The notes: a model not told the origin generated them from the sequence alone. A stretch of DNA of 64,000 nt from Alteromonas australica (GCF_000730385.1 NZ_CP008849.1:1488001-1552000); one strand, 5' to 3'. Numbered from the stretch's first letter, positions 1-8,167 are shown. A program made the numbers and translations.

Positions 1-41
1 ACGAACAGCTAAAAGATATCAACTTAAAAGTGGAACTGTAG
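1..41 (+). CDS. tolA: TolA C-terminal end (partial)
   Basis: An open frame enters from the left edge and stops at TAG 39-41, giving the tail [12 protein letters not shown]. It lies 4 bp before tolB, where tolA is expected in the tolQRA-tolB-pal-cpoB operon. Only about 12 residues are visible, so identity rests on position, not on sequence. TolA is the inner-membrane-anchored protein that spans the periplasm and contacts TolB and Pal. Confidence 0.5.
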   Translation, partial: EQLKDINLKVEL

Positions 42-45
42 TGAA

Positions 46-1401
46 ATGAAAATACGAGGTTTATGGATAGCAGCCATTGCAATGGTGTTTAGTGCTAAGG
101 TGTTCGCTACCTTGGAAATAGTCATCACAGAAGGGATGAACAGTGCTCGGCCCATTGGGGTTGTTCCTTTTAAGTGGAAAGGGCAAGGGGCACTACCCGG
201 TGAAATCTCAGAAGTGGTGATGGCCGATTTAATGCGCAGCGGTAAATTTAATCCGGTGTCCACCAATGACATGCCACAGTACCCTGAAACGGCAGAAGAT
301 GTTGATTATAGTGCTTGGGCCACAATGGGGGTGGATACCGTGCTTGTGGGCAGTATTGATGAGCAGGGCGCAAACAAGTATGTGGTGTCTTACCAGCTTA
401 TCGATGTGCTGAAAGGGCAATTAGATGGTGGGCAAGCTCAAGTGCTTAAAAACGGTGAGCTAGTCACCAGCAATAGCCATGTTATTGTTGCACGCCAGGC
501 GGTAATTGATGGTCAAGATTTCCGTCAGTATGCACATAGAATTAGTGATGTCGTATATGAAAAACTGACAGGAGTACGCGGCGCATTCCTTACACGCATT
601 GCTTATGTCATAGTACGGGACAGAGATACGCACAAAAAGCCGTATCAACTTGTTATTGCCGATTATGATGGGGAAAACGAAACGCGCTTACTTTCGTCTC
701 CTGAGCCGTTGATGTCGCCAGTATGGTCGCCGGATGGTGAAAAATTGGCTTACGTTAGCTTTGAAAATCGTCGCCCGCAGATATTTATACAGGATATTTA
801 CACGAGTGAGCGTACCCGCGTTACCGATTTTCCTGGTATAAATAGTAGCCCGGCGTTTTCGCCAGATGGCAAGCAACTTGCTATGGTGTTGTCGAAAGAT
901 GGAAACCCAGAGATCTATATCATGGATCTTGCGACAAAAAACTTGCGTAGAATTACACGTAATCGTGCGATTGATACTGAGCCTGCCTGGCTGCCAGATG
1001 GTAGTGGGTTAATTTTTAGCTCGGAACGGGGTGGTAAACCCCAGATTTATAGCGTAAATTTAGATTCTAAGAAGGTAAGACGCGTTACCTTCGTTGGTGA
1101 GCAAAACCTCGGAGGTACAATTACCCCTGACGGAAAGCAAATGGTGGTGGTCAATCAGACCAATGGGAACTACCATATTGCTAAGCAACCGTTAGACGGT
1201 AGTTCACCTCAAGTGCTGACAAGAACCTATTTGGACGAGTCGCCGAGTATTGCACCCAATGGCAGTATGATTATATACAGCACCCTACACGAGGGTACAC
1301 AAGTGTTATCGCTTGTTTCTCTTGATGGGCGTTTTAAAGCTAGGTTACCAGCAGCCGATGGGCAGGTAAAAGCACCAAGTTGGTCACCATTTTTGTTCTA
1401 A
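46..1401 (+). CDS. tolB: Tol-Pal system beta-propeller protein TolB
   Basis: Periplasmic TolB, 451 aa, the usual family length. A signal peptide (about residues 1-21, cleavage after KVFA) is followed by an N-terminal alpha/beta domain to about residue 165 and then a six-bladed propeller with repeated PD40-type motifs ([47 protein letters not shown]). TolB links Pal to TolA and helps outer-membrane constriction at division. It starts 4 bp after the TolA stop and is followed 40 bp later by pal, so it is part of the tol-pal operon. Confidence 0.97.
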   Translation: MKIRGLWIAAIAMVFSAKVFATLEIVITEGMNSARPIGVVPFKWKGQGALPGEISEVVMADLMRSGKFNPVSTNDMPQYPETAEDVDYSAWATMGVDTVLVGSIDEQGANKYVVSYQLIDVLKGQLDGGQAQVLKNGELVTSNSHVIVARQAVIDGQDFRQYAHRISDVVYEKLTGVRGAFLTRIAYVIVRDRDTHKKPYQLVIADYDGENETRLLSSPEPLMSPVWSPDGEKLAYVSFENRRPQIFIQDIYTSERTRVTDFPGINSSPAFSPDGKQLAMVLSKDGNPEIYIMDLATKNLRRITRNRAIDTEPAWLPDGSGLIFSSERGGKPQIYSVNLDSKKVRRVTFVGEQNLGGTITPDGKQMVVVNQTNGNYHIAKQPLDGSSPQVLTRTYLDESPSIAPNGSMIIYSTLHEGTQVLSLVSLDGRFKARLPAADGQVKAPSWSPFLF

Positions 1402-1441
1402 ACACTGATACAGTAAACAATAAAATTTAAGGATTAGTAGG

Positions 1442-2008
1442 ATGCAAATGAATAAAGTAATGAAAAGCTTCATTATCGCTTTGCCAGTGGTGACAATGAT
1501 GGCCTGTTCTTCAGGTCCTAGCGAAGAAGAATTAGCCGCTGAGCGTAACCGTTTAGCACAAGAACAAGCCGCCGCTGAAGCAGAAGCCCGTGAAGCAGAA
1601 GCTGAGCGTGTGCAAGCAGAAGCTGCACAGCGTTTGAAGCGTCAAGAAGAAATGGTTCAGCAAGAAATGGAAGCGCTGAAGAACGAACAAACAGTTTACT
1701 TCGACTTCGACAGTTCAGGTATTAAACCTGAGTTCCAACGTTTGCTTGATAAGCACGCGGCATTCTTGGTGAAAAATCCAGGTACGAAAGTGACAATTGA
1801 AGGTCACACTGACAGCCGTGGTACCCCTGAGTACAACATTGCGCTTGGCGAGCGTCGTGCCCAGTCAGTTGAAACTTACCTAATGAATGCTGGCGTAAGC
1901 AGCAGCCAAATTTCAGTGGTTTCTTATGGTGAAGAAAAGCCAGCGGTAATGGGTTCTACTGAATATGCATTCGCACAGAACCGTCGCGGAGTGGTTGTTT
2001 ACCGATAA
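1442..2008 (+). CDS. pal: Peptidoglycan-associated lipoprotein Pal
   Basis: Outer-membrane lipoprotein of 188 aa. The N-terminus holds a signal peptide with lipobox VTMMAC, acylated Cys22. An unusually Ala/Glu-rich, probably coiled-coil linker (about 28-80) precedes the OmpA-like peptidoglycan-binding domain (about 83-188) with GHTDSRG at 121-127 and the conserved NRRGV end. It binds peptidoglycan and TolB. ATG 1448 is an alternative start two codons in. The stop codon overlaps the cpoB start by one base (TAATG), implying translational coupling. Confidence 0.96.
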   Translation: MQMNKVMKSFIIALPVVTMMACSSGPSEEELAAERNRLAQEQAAAEAEAREAEAERVQAEAAQRLKRQEEMVQQEMEALKNEQTVYFDFDSSGIKPEFQRLLDKHAAFLVKNPGTKVTIEGHTDSRGTPEYNIALGERRAQSVETYLMNAGVSSSQISVVSYGEEKPAVMGSTEYAFAQNRRGVVVYR

Positions 2009-2802
2009 TGGCTTATCCCTCTTTAAGACAACTTAAATTAGGCGTCACCTTTGGTGCCGCCTTTGTCGTCTCCAGTTACGCAAGCGCGCAAGCACCCGTA
2101 TACGATGCTAACGGCGGTAACGATCTCGAGCAGCGCATAGCAGTATTAGAACGGATCGTAAAAAGCCGCACTGAAATGCAGCACCGTTTGCAAGCTCAGC
2201 TAGACAATATGCAAAATGAAGTTGATGAACTTCGTGGTGCGGTAGAAGTGAATACCAACGAGCTGGAAAAAGTGTTAGAGCGCCAACGGGAGCTGTATCT
2301 AGAAATAGATAAGCGGGTAGAAGCGCTTAAGCAAAATGGCGTCACAAGCTCCACAGGTAACGCCGTTACGTCGTCGGTAAGCGCATCAGGAGCCACGCCA
2401 AGCCAAGCGCTACAGCAAGGTACCCAGCAGGGTGAGGAAGACGCCTACAACAGCGCTGTGAACCTTATTCTTAAGTCACGGGAATACGACAAAGCTATTC
2501 CTGCGTTTCAATCGTTCATAGAACGCTTTCCTAATAGTGAATATGCGCCGAATTCGCACTATTGGCTTGGGCAATTGTTGTTTAATAAGCAGCAATGGGC
2601 AGAAGCCAGTGAGCAGTTTAATACTGTCGTGACGCGCTTTACTGATTCTAGTAAGCGGGCAGACGCGTTATTAAAGCTAGGTGTCATTGCTGAACGCACG
2701 GGTAATATTAATCAAGCGAAACAGCTATTTCAGCAAGTTGTCGATGAGTATCCAAACTCCTCGGCCACGCGATTAGCATCATCGAGATTAAACAACCTTT
2801 AA
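2008..2802 (+). CDS. cpoB: Cell division coordinator CpoB (YbgF)
   Basis: Periplasmic protein of 264 aa, last gene of the tol-pal operon. Signal peptide about 1-27 (cleavage after YASA), N-terminal coiled coil about 38-110 that trimerises in characterised homologues, a Ser/Thr/Gln-rich linker to about 145, then C-terminal TPR repeats (about 146-264; AYNSAVNLILKSREYDKAIP begins the first). CpoB couples PBP1B activity to Tol-driven outer-membrane constriction in E. coli. The start overlaps the pal stop by one base. An intrinsic terminator follows directly. Confidence 0.93.
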   Translation: MAYPSLRQLKLGVTFGAAFVVSSYASAQAPVYDANGGNDLEQRIAVLERIVKSRTEMQHRLQAQLDNMQNEVDELRGAVEVNTNELEKVLERQRELYLEIDKRVEALKQNGVTSSTGNAVTSSVSASGATPSQALQQGTQQGEEDAYNSAVNLILKSREYDKAIPAFQSFIERFPNSEYAPNSHYWLGQLLFNKQQWAEASEQFNTVVTRFTDSSKRADALLKLGVIAERTGNINQAKQLFQQVVDEYPNSSATRLASSRLNNL

Positions 2803-2804
2803 AT

Positions 2805-2833
2805 AAAAACCTCTCATTTGAGAGGTTTTTTTT
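2805..2833 (+). terminator. Rho-independent terminator after cpoB
   Basis: Perfect 9-bp stem AACCTCTCA / TGAGAGGTT with a tiny AT-rich loop followed by eight T residues, starting 3 bp after the cpoB stop. It should end the tol-pal transcript. Confidence 0.9.
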
Positions 2834-3053
2834 AATCTAGCCTAAGAAAATTTGTGTACTCATACTAAGTACTTAGGTTTGAACAAACTTTTTGCCTATG
2901 AGTAGGACAGAAGTGTACAAAAAGTAACGTCTCGATTCATCCCAAACTCAACGTTATCTTTGCCGTAAAGGAAGAATAAACGAACGATTTGTACTGATTT
3001 TGACCGCTTGGAAGGTTTTTGACAGAAAAATGAAAATAAAAAGGGGTTTTGGG

Positions 3054-3081
3054 TTGCGTCAGAAAAAAATCTGAGTATTAT
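3054..3081 (+). promoter_or_regulatory. Probable promoter of the tRNA-Lys cluster
   Basis: Minus-35-like TTGCGT (3054-3059), 16-bp spacer, minus-10 TATTAT (3076-3081), then a GC-rich discriminator (GCCGCCG) typical of stringently controlled stable-RNA promoters. The rest of the 2834-3053 gap is AT-rich and shows no gene. Confidence 0.55.
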
Positions 3082-3087
3082 ATGCCG

Positions 3088-3111
3088 CCGTTGCCAAGAC
3101 ACAGGCAACGG
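3088..3111 (+). other. Leader hairpin ahead of tRNA-Lys 1
   Basis: CCGTTGCC (3088-3095) pairs perfectly with GGCAACGG (3104-3111) across an 8-nt loop. It lies between the predicted start site and the first tRNA, so it may be a 5' leader structure of the precursor. There is no T-run, so it is not an obvious terminator. Confidence 0.5.
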
Positions 3112-3121
3112 TAGGAAAGAA

Positions 3122-3197
3122 GGGTCGTTAGCTCAGTTGGTAGAGCAGTTGACTTTTAATCAATTGGTCGCTGGTTCGAATCCAGCACGACCCACCA
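3122..3197 (+). tRNA. tRNA-Lys(UUU), copy 1
   Basis: 76-nt cloverleaf with encoded CCA. Acceptor GGGTCGT pairs with ACGACCC, D arm GCTCAGTTGGTAGAGC, anticodon loop CTTTTAA with anticodon TTT at 3155-3157, T arm GCTGG-TTCGAAT-CCAGC. It is identical to two further copies downstream. The 5' flank AAGAA (3117-3121) is complementary to the 3' flank TTCTT (3199-3203). Confidence 0.98.
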
Positions 3198-3221
3198 CTT
3201 CTTCTCCTAGCTCAAAATGAT

Positions 3222-3297
3222 GGGTCGTTAGCTCAGTTGGTAGAGCAGTTGACTTTTAATCAATTGGTCGCTGGTTCGAATCCAGCACGACCCACCA
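3222..3297 (+). tRNA. tRNA-Lys(UUU), copy 2
   Basis: Identical in all 76 positions to copy 1, 24 nt after it. Anticodon TTT at 3255-3257, CCA encoded. The leader AAATGAT (3215-3221) is complementary to the terminal A plus trailer, ATCATTT (3297-3303), so the precursor could extend the acceptor stem by 7 bp. Confidence 0.98.
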
Positions 3298-3385
3298 TCA
3301 TTTCAAAGCAAAGCAACCAGTTCAAGCCCATAAAAAGCTTGTGGTTCGGTTCAAAAGAACACGAACAGTTGTTGTGTCACTTGAT

Positions 3386-3461
3386 GGGTCGTTAGCTCAG
3401 TTGGTAGAGCAGTTGACTTTTAATCAATTGGTCGCTGGTTCGAATCCAGCACGACCCACCA
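3386..3461 (+). tRNA. tRNA-Lys(UUU), copy 3
   Basis: Identical to copies 1 and 2, 88 nt after copy 2. Anticodon TTT at 3419-3421, CCA encoded. The leader CACTTGAT (3378-3385) is perfectly complementary to ATCAAGTG (3461-3468). The cluster precedes nadA, as the lysine tRNA cluster does in E. coli, but no tRNA-Val genes are interspersed here. Confidence 0.98.
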
Positions 3462-3698
3462 TCAAGTGCGTATTTATTCCCTCCCATGCTTTGTCAAAAA
3501 ATACTCTGTTAAACGTTAATGCTAGTCATACAGATGATCAATCGTCGCATAGGGATGTTAACCCCGCTGTACGCTTTATATTCAATTTTTTAGAATAAAA
3601 CCATTGAAAAAAACATCATTGTACTTATCTAAGTAGTGTGTAATTTTTATGACAGTTGGGTATAATCCACGCCCTTGTCGCAACAGAGATGTAGGTCA

Positions 3699-4754
3699 AT
3701 GTCAGTAGCTTTTCGTGTGGAACAGGTAGAGTATCCGTTTCCAGCTAAACCACAGCCATTATCAGATGCCCGTAAGGCAGCACTTAAAGCTGAGATTAAG
3801 TCTTTGCTTAAAGCGCGCAATGCCGTATTAGTGGCACACTATTACACCGACCATGAAATTCAGGCCCTAGCCGAGGAAACCGGTGGGTGTGTAGCAGACT
3901 CGTTAGAGATGGCGCGTTTTGGACGCGATGCACAAGAGCAAACCTTAATCGTGGCTGGCGTACGCTTCATGGGTGAAACCGCTAAAATTCTCAGCCCTGA
4001 AAAAACAGTACTGATGCCAACCCTAGAAGCAACGTGCTCCTTAGACATTGGCTGCCCGGTAGAAGAGTTCAGTGCTTTTTGCGATCAACATCCTGATCAT
4101 ACCGTCGTGGTATATGCAAATACATCGGCAGCAGTAAAAGCGCGTGCCGACTGGGTAGTCACATCTAGTATTGCGTTAGAAATTGTTGAGCACCTAGACA
4201 GCGAAGGCAAAAAGATAATTTGGGGCCCGGATCGTCATTTAGGCTCTTACATTGCGAAACAAACGGGTGCCGACATGCTTATGTGGCAAGGCGAGTGCAT
4301 TGTGCACGATGAGTTTTCAGCGCAAAAGCTGGCAGACATGAAAGCCCTGTATCCAGATGCCGCTATCTTAGTTCACCCTGAATCGCCAGCCAGTGTGGTT
4401 GATATGGCCGATGCCGTCGGCTCTACCAGCCAATTAATTGCAGCGTCACAAACCATGGACAACGATACCTTCATTGTGGCAACTGATAAGGGTATTTTCT
4501 ACAAGATGCAGCAACTTACGCCTAACAAGACCTTTATTGAGGCTCCAACAGGCGGTAACGGCGCTACATGTAAAAGTTGTGCTCACTGCCCTTGGATGGC
4601 AATGAACGGCTTAGAAGCGATTAAGGCCTCGTTAACAGAAGGCGCGAGTGGCCACGAAATTTTTGTAGACGACAGTTTACGAGAACGCGCCCTTATCCCA
4701 CTCGATCGCATGTTGGCATTTTCCGCCGATTTAAAAGCAAAGCAGGGTTTGTAA
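3699..4754 (+). CDS. nadA: Quinolinate synthase NadA
   Basis: Condenses iminoaspartate with dihydroxyacetone phosphate to quinolinate in de novo NAD synthesis; cytoplasmic [4Fe-4S] enzyme. From ATG 3699 the protein is 351 aa, and Cys113, Cys200 and Cys297 fall at the cluster-ligand positions of the E. coli enzyme; Cys291 and Cys294 complete the CxxCxxC motif. An upstream in-frame TTG (3675) would add eight residues but lacks support. A TATAAT hexamer at 3661-3666 is a likely minus-10. About 237 bp between the tRNA cluster and nadA shows no other gene. Confidence 0.97.
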   Translation: MSVAFRVEQVEYPFPAKPQPLSDARKAALKAEIKSLLKARNAVLVAHYYTDHEIQALAEETGGCVADSLEMARFGRDAQEQTLIVAGVRFMGETAKILSPEKTVLMPTLEATCSLDIGCPVEEFSAFCDQHPDHTVVVYANTSAAVKARADWVVTSSIALEIVEHLDSEGKKIIWGPDRHLGSYIAKQTGADMLMWQGECIVHDEFSAQKLADMKALYPDAAILVHPESPASVVDMADAVGSTSQLIAASQTMDNDTFIVATDKGIFYKMQQLTPNKTFIEAPTGGNGATCKSCAHCPWMAMNGLEAIKASLTEGASGHEIFVDDSLRERALIPLDRMLAFSADLKAKQGL

Positions 4755-4804
4755 ACTCAAGCGTTCATTAAATGGGCAGTTGTTCGATTTTTTTAAGCTA
4801 CGTC

Positions 4805-4833
4805 TTGATTAACTAGCCCGCTTTACCTACTAT
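4805..4833 (+). promoter_or_regulatory. Probable promoter of tRNA-Ser
   Basis: TTGATT (4805-4810), exact 17-bp spacer, TACTAT (4828-4833), then a GC-rich discriminator ACGCGCGC. It lies about 60 bp upstream of the mature tRNA-Ser and matches the layout of stable-RNA promoters. Confidence 0.6.
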
Positions 4834-4896
4834 ACGCGCGCTGCAACATTGCAACACAGAGTTACATGTTTTGCTCAATGCAAAACAAGACAATTT

Positions 4897-4986
4897 GGAG
4901 AGGTGGCTGAGTGGCTGAAGGCGCACGCCTGGAAAGTGTGTTTAGGGTTAAACCTAACGAGGGTTCGAATCCCTCTCTCTCCGCCA
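4897..4986 (+). tRNA. tRNA-Ser(GGA)
   Basis: 90-nt class II tRNA with long variable arm (GTTTAGGGTTAAACCTAAC region), anticodon GGA at 4931-4933 in loop CTGGAAA, T arm GAGGG-TTCGAAT-CCCTC and encoded CCA. The leader AATTT (4892-4896) can pair with AAATT (4986-4990), as in the lysine tRNAs. Confidence 0.97.
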
Positions 4987-4995
4987 AATTCGAAG

Positions 4996-5019
4996 AACCG
5001 GCTTTGCGCCGGTTTTTTT
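4996..5019 (+). terminator. Rho-independent terminator after tRNA-Ser
   Basis: Stem AACCGGC / GCCGGTT with loop TTTGC, followed by a run of T, 9 bp after the tRNA end. Confidence 0.9.
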
Positions 5020-5357
5020 GTGCTCGTAATAAATATACTCACTATATGTCATGTGGCGATTACTTTTTCATGCTCCGCCTTCATTGCTACACACGTTTTC
5101 CGTGTATATTATTTCCATAATAAGTAGGTTTTACTGAGCACAGAAATATTGGGGTCAATGCTGCTAGATTTTAAACGTAAATCTACCCATCTCCTTTCTT
5201 ACTTTTCTTTATTTTTCAACAGCTAATTACAATATCTTGCCATTTATAGTGTGCCTAGTTAAACGGTTGTTCTTTTCTACCCTTCGGCATGAGTCATGCA
5301 GGCTGAGAAGGTGAGTGATACAAATGATGACGTGTATTTCATTAAGGAGGAGCAATT
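5020..5357. other. Gene-free region upstream of the YghA-like gene
   Basis: No credible ORF or RNA gene. A 13-nt palindrome (GCATGA-G-TCATGC, 5287-5299) lies about 60 bp before the next start and could be an operator. A strong Shine-Dalgarno AAGGAGG sits just before the ATG. No clear sigma70 promoter was found. Confidence 0.5.
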
Positions 5358-6260
5358 ATGTCGAAGCAAGACCAATACACGATGACCGATCCACGTACTC
5401 AGTACGATAGCGAGCATACCCACTATAACAGTGACCAACCTGACCCCGCTTTGGATAAAAAATTAGACCCATCGGCAGATCACGGAGAAACCACATATCG
5501 TGGGAGTGAGCGACTGAAAGGACGCAAAGCGCTGGTGACTGGCGGTGATTCAGGCATTGGACGTGCAGTGGCTATAGCCTTTGCCCGAGAAGGCGCAGAT
5601 GTCGTGATTAATTACCTTCCTTCTGAAAAAGTGGACGGGGAGTCGACATTAGAAATATTGAAAGAAGCGGGTGTTAGCGCGAAAGGTATCGCCGGCGATA
5701 TCAAAGAAGAAGACTTTTGTGTTTCTCTGGTTGATGAAGCGAAGGGCTTCTTAGATGGGTTAGATATTGTTGTGAACAATGCCGGTAAACAACAGTTTGT
5801 GGAAGATATCGAAAACTTAACCACAGAGCAGTTTAGAACCACATTCGAAACCAATGTATTTGCTATGTTTTGGATCACTAAAGCTGCTGCGAAATATATG
5901 CCTCCCGGTGGCAGTATCATCAATTCCACGTCGATTCAAAGCTATCAACCATCCCCAGGCTTACTAGACTACGCTTCAACCAAAGGGGCCATTACCTCAT
6001 TCACGAAATCCTGCGCGAAAATGCTGATTGAAAAGGGCATTAGGGTTAATGGCGTTGCGCCAGGTCCCATATGGACACCCATTCAGCAAAGCGGTGGACA
6101 AGCGCCAGGCAAACTCCCCAATTTCGGTGAAAACACGCCAATAGGTCGCGTTGGGCAGCCTGCAGAACTCGCGCCTGCATACGTGTATTTGGCTTCACAA
6201 GAATCTAGTTATGTCACTGCAGAAATCTTAGGGGTTACAGGGGGCAAACACCTCCCTTAG
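5358..6260 (+). CDS. SDR family oxidoreductase, YghA / general-stress type
   Basis: NAD(P)-dependent short-chain dehydrogenase of 300 aa. It has the roughly 50-residue N-terminal extension typical of E. coli YghA and Bacillus stress protein 39, then the Rossmann motif TGGDSGIG (61-68), NNAG (140-143), and the Ser192-Tyr205-Lys209 catalytic set within YASTK. Substrate unknown; family members are linked to general and oxidative stress. Strong AAGGAGG ribosome site. Monocistronic, closed by a terminator shared with the convergent DUF2383 gene. Confidence 0.93.
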   Translation: MSKQDQYTMTDPRTQYDSEHTHYNSDQPDPALDKKLDPSADHGETTYRGSERLKGRKALVTGGDSGIGRAVAIAFAREGADVVINYLPSEKVDGESTLEILKEAGVSAKGIAGDIKEEDFCVSLVDEAKGFLDGLDIVVNNAGKQQFVEDIENLTTEQFRTTFETNVFAMFWITKAAAKYMPPGGSIINSTSIQSYQPSPGLLDYASTKGAITSFTKSCAKMLIEKGIRVNGVAPGPIWTPIQQSGGQAPGKLPNFGENTPIGRVGQPAELAPAYVYLASQESSYVTAEILGVTGGKHLP

Positions 6261-6290
6261 CCTACGACTCTAGTTGATAAACGAGAATTA

Positions 6291-6320
6291 AAAAAAGGGC
6301 GATGAATATCGCCCTTTTTT
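6291..6320. terminator. Bidirectional terminator
   Basis: AAAAAGGGCGAT / ATCGCCCTTTTT stem with loop GAAT, A-run on one side and T-run on the other, between convergent genes ending at 6260 and 6388. Confidence 0.9.
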
Positions 6321-6387
6321 CTGATTTGCATTGTCGAACTACGACTCTATTGCATGGAAACAGAGGCAGTCCCAGTTAACACTATTG

Positions 6388-6816
6388 CTATTGTCGCTCT
6401 GCTGCATCAGAAAACCATTGCTTATGGCGCTTCTCATCAGCCCAGTGTCTTTCGATTATGACGCGTTCTGCAACAGAGAAGTCTTCGTGATCTAATGCCT
6501 TTTCATAGGCTTTTGTCGTTACCTCTTCATTAACTACCATGGCTTTTAAGACAGCTTTGTCGTTAATAAGGCCTGCAATGACAACTTTCCCTTTAGTCAG
6601 TACTTTCTTAAAATCTGCGTCAGTTACCTTATCTTCACCCCGTTGCGTCAACATATTGTTAAGCGCGTCGATGTGAGACTTGTGATCGTCTCTAAATGTA
6701 GCGATGGTTTCCTTCAAAGTAGGATCCTCAATTCGCTCGAGCGAGGCCTCATAGGCCGCTAAGGCATCAAAATCTAAATGACATAGTTCCGACAACACTT
6801 TTGAAGTTGAAGACAT
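6388..6816 (-). CDS. Ferritin-like four-helix bundle protein (DUF2383 type)
   Basis: A 142-aa all-helical soluble protein with the Glu/His spacing of ferritin-like bundles (DFDALAAYEASLERIED, FRDDHKSHIDAL, ADEKRHKQWF). This resembles the DUF2383 family of stress-associated proteins; no enzymatic role is established. Start chosen at ATG 6816 because AAGGAG lies just upstream on the minus strand. It is convergent with the YghA-like stress dehydrogenase, and the pairing suggests shared stress physiology (inference). It could instead be annotated as a DUF892-type ferritin-like protein. Confidence 0.82.
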   Translation of the reverse strand: MSSTSKVLSELCHLDFDALAAYEASLERIEDPTLKETIATFRDDHKSHIDALNNMLTQRGEDKVTDADFKKVLTKGKVVIAGLINDKAVLKAMVVNEEVTTKAYEKALDHEDFSVAERVIIERHWADEKRHKQWFSDAAERQ

Positions 6817-6947
6817 GATGTTCTCCTTGACATGCCAATTAAAATAATTTGTACGAGCAAATTCACAAAGAGATTAACTATTTTTTATATTCAAGCATTG
6901 GCCAGTGGGCTGACGCTGTCTGCTAACACCAAGTAAAGCATAAAAAA

Positions 6948-7007
6948 ATGGGGTCAGAGTACTTTTTCGATTAAACGTTGGTGCGTTTAGAAATGTACTC
7001 TGACCCC
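6948..7007. repeat. 60-bp palindromic repeat, copy A
   Basis: Left arm ATGGGGTCAGAGTAC (6948-6962) and right arm GTACTCTGACCCCAT (6995-7009) are exact reverse complements. Nested inside is a second hairpin, TAAACG (6972-6977) / CGTTTA (6984-6989) with loop TTGGTG. The first 60 bases recur without a mismatch at 7641-7700. The GGGGTCAGAGTAC motif resembles sequences found beside REP-associated (Y1) transposases (recalled, not searched). Confidence 0.9.
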
Positions 7008-7029
7008 ATTAATTCAATGGCCTCAAAAT

Positions 7030-7044
7030 GTACTCTGACCCCAT
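7030..7044. repeat. Solo half-site of the palindromic repeat
   Basis: A third copy of the right arm, GTACTCTGACCCCAT, 20 bp after copy A and in the same orientation as copy A's right arm, with no partner arm. It looks like a remnant of another element. Confidence 0.85.
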
Positions 7045-7114
7045 TAAATGAAAAGGTTTCGCTGCTTGTTTTTCTTAATTACTTTATAATTCTCTTTATA
7101 AAGGAGAATAGAAA

Positions 7115-7612
7115 GTGAATGAATATGCGCGGTATTTTAATGGCTACCCTTCGAACCTTGTTGAACAAGCGCTTCAGCTTATTGCGGATAAAAAGCTAAA
7201 TAATTACCTCGTTAAAAAATACCCGAATGCGCATAATGTGACGACTGATAAGCTGCTTTATCGTTACGCCACCGACTTGAAAAAACAGTATTTAAAGAAT
7301 GCGCCCCCGTTTGGGCGCGCTGCATTTAAAAAGCAGGGGGATATGATAACCAACGCGTTGGGTACGCATACCTATCGTATGCATGGCAAAACTCGTAAGC
7401 ACGATTTAGCCATTAACAGCGATTTACTTCACGCCCCAGAGCCATTATTAAAAGCGCTTGTGGTACATGAACTGGCGCATTTTAAAGAAAAGGACCACAA
7501 CAAAGCGTTTTACCAACTTTGCTGCTACATGGAGCCTAATTACCATCAACTAGAGTTGGATTTACGATTGTTTTGTGTTGCCGTCGCAATGGACGAAAAT
7601 CCATACACGTAA
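7115..7612 (+). CDS. YgjP-like M48-type metallopeptidase domain protein
   Basis: A 165-aa cytoplasmic protein with zincin motif HELAH (118-122) and a downstream His128 in KEKDHNKAFYQLCCYMEP, the signature of the YgjP/DUF45 family. Substrate unknown; zinc hydrolase activity is inferred from the motif. The start is GTG 7115, preceded by AAGGAG at 7101-7106. The gene sits between the two identical 60-bp palindromic repeats, and copy B, followed by T6, may serve as its terminator. No neighbour suggests a pathway. Confidence 0.85.
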   Translation: MNEYARYFNGYPSNLVEQALQLIADKKLNNYLVKKYPNAHNVTTDKLLYRYATDLKKQYLKNAPPFGRAAFKKQGDMITNALGTHTYRMHGKTRKHDLAINSDLLHAPEPLLKALVVHELAHFKEKDHNKAFYQLCCYMEPNYHQLELDLRLFCVAVAMDENPYT

Positions 7613-7640
7613 TTGTTTAGCGATAACCGGGGCAAAAATA

Positions 7641-7700
7641 ATGGGGTCAGAGTACTTTTTCGATTAAACGTTGGTGCGTTTAGAAATGTACTCTGACCCC
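7641..7700. repeat. 60-bp palindromic repeat, copy B
   Basis: Identical over 60 bases to copy A at 6948-7007, in direct orientation, 693 bp away. Here the right arm ends in GACCCC followed by TTTTTT (7701-7706), so the fold could act as an intrinsic terminator for the metallopeptidase gene. Confidence 0.9.
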
Positions 7701-7735
7701 TTTTTTACGTGGTGGCGAAGTCATTTGGCTTATTT

Positions 7736-8167
7736 TTAAAAGCCTACAATCTTCTCTCTTCCCGCAGTGACAAGTTCGCCGTCTATTTCATCATCGAACG
7801 AGAACGAATAAATGATCCAGTCATTCACGGGGCGATAGAACATAAACTCTAGTCTCACTGGTTGTCGTTCATAAAGCACCATATAGCTTACATATACTAG
7901 CCTGTCGGCCACCTCGTGCTCGCCTAACTTAACTTTGCCGTGGTAATCACCCACTAAGCTATTTAAATTCTGAAGTTGTATTTTTACATTGTGTATATCA
8001 TCAGACTTTTGGTCCATCCACTTGTTGGTGGAATAAATGGCGTCTACGGCTTCATTAAATTTCCCTGCTTCATACAGCGAAAAAAACGTTTCTATTTCAT
8101 CCTCAAAAGCGAATGAGGAGTGACTAAAACTCAGCAACAGCAATGCTAAAACTCGAATTCTCATCAT
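7736..8167 (-). CDS. Small secreted or periplasmic protein, unknown
   Basis: A 143-aa protein beginning MMRIRVLALLLLSFSHSSFA, a clear Sec signal peptide with cleavage near residue 20. The mature part is mixed alpha/beta, and no family is recognised. Start ATG 8167 is chosen because AAGGA precedes it and the signal peptide starts there; the longer open frame to 8335 would put 56 unlikely residues in front. It lies 46 bp downstream of a small membrane protein gene on the same strand and is probably co-transcribed with it. Confidence 0.75.
   Translation of the reverse strand: MMRIRVLALLLLSFSHSSFAFEDEIETFFSLYEAGKFNEAVDAIYSTNKWMDQKSDDIHNVKIQLQNLNSLVGDYHGKVKLGEHEVADRLVYVSYMVLYERQPVRLEFMFYRPVNDWIIYSFSFDDEIDGELVTAGREKIVGF

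Noticed and set aside
3341..3598. 85-aa open frame across tRNA-Lys copy 3
   Set aside because: It translates the tRNA itself, has no ribosome site and resembles no protein.
4849..5127. Two overlapping frames (92 and 69 aa) across tRNA-Ser
   Set aside because: Both read through the tRNA and its terminator; no coding character.
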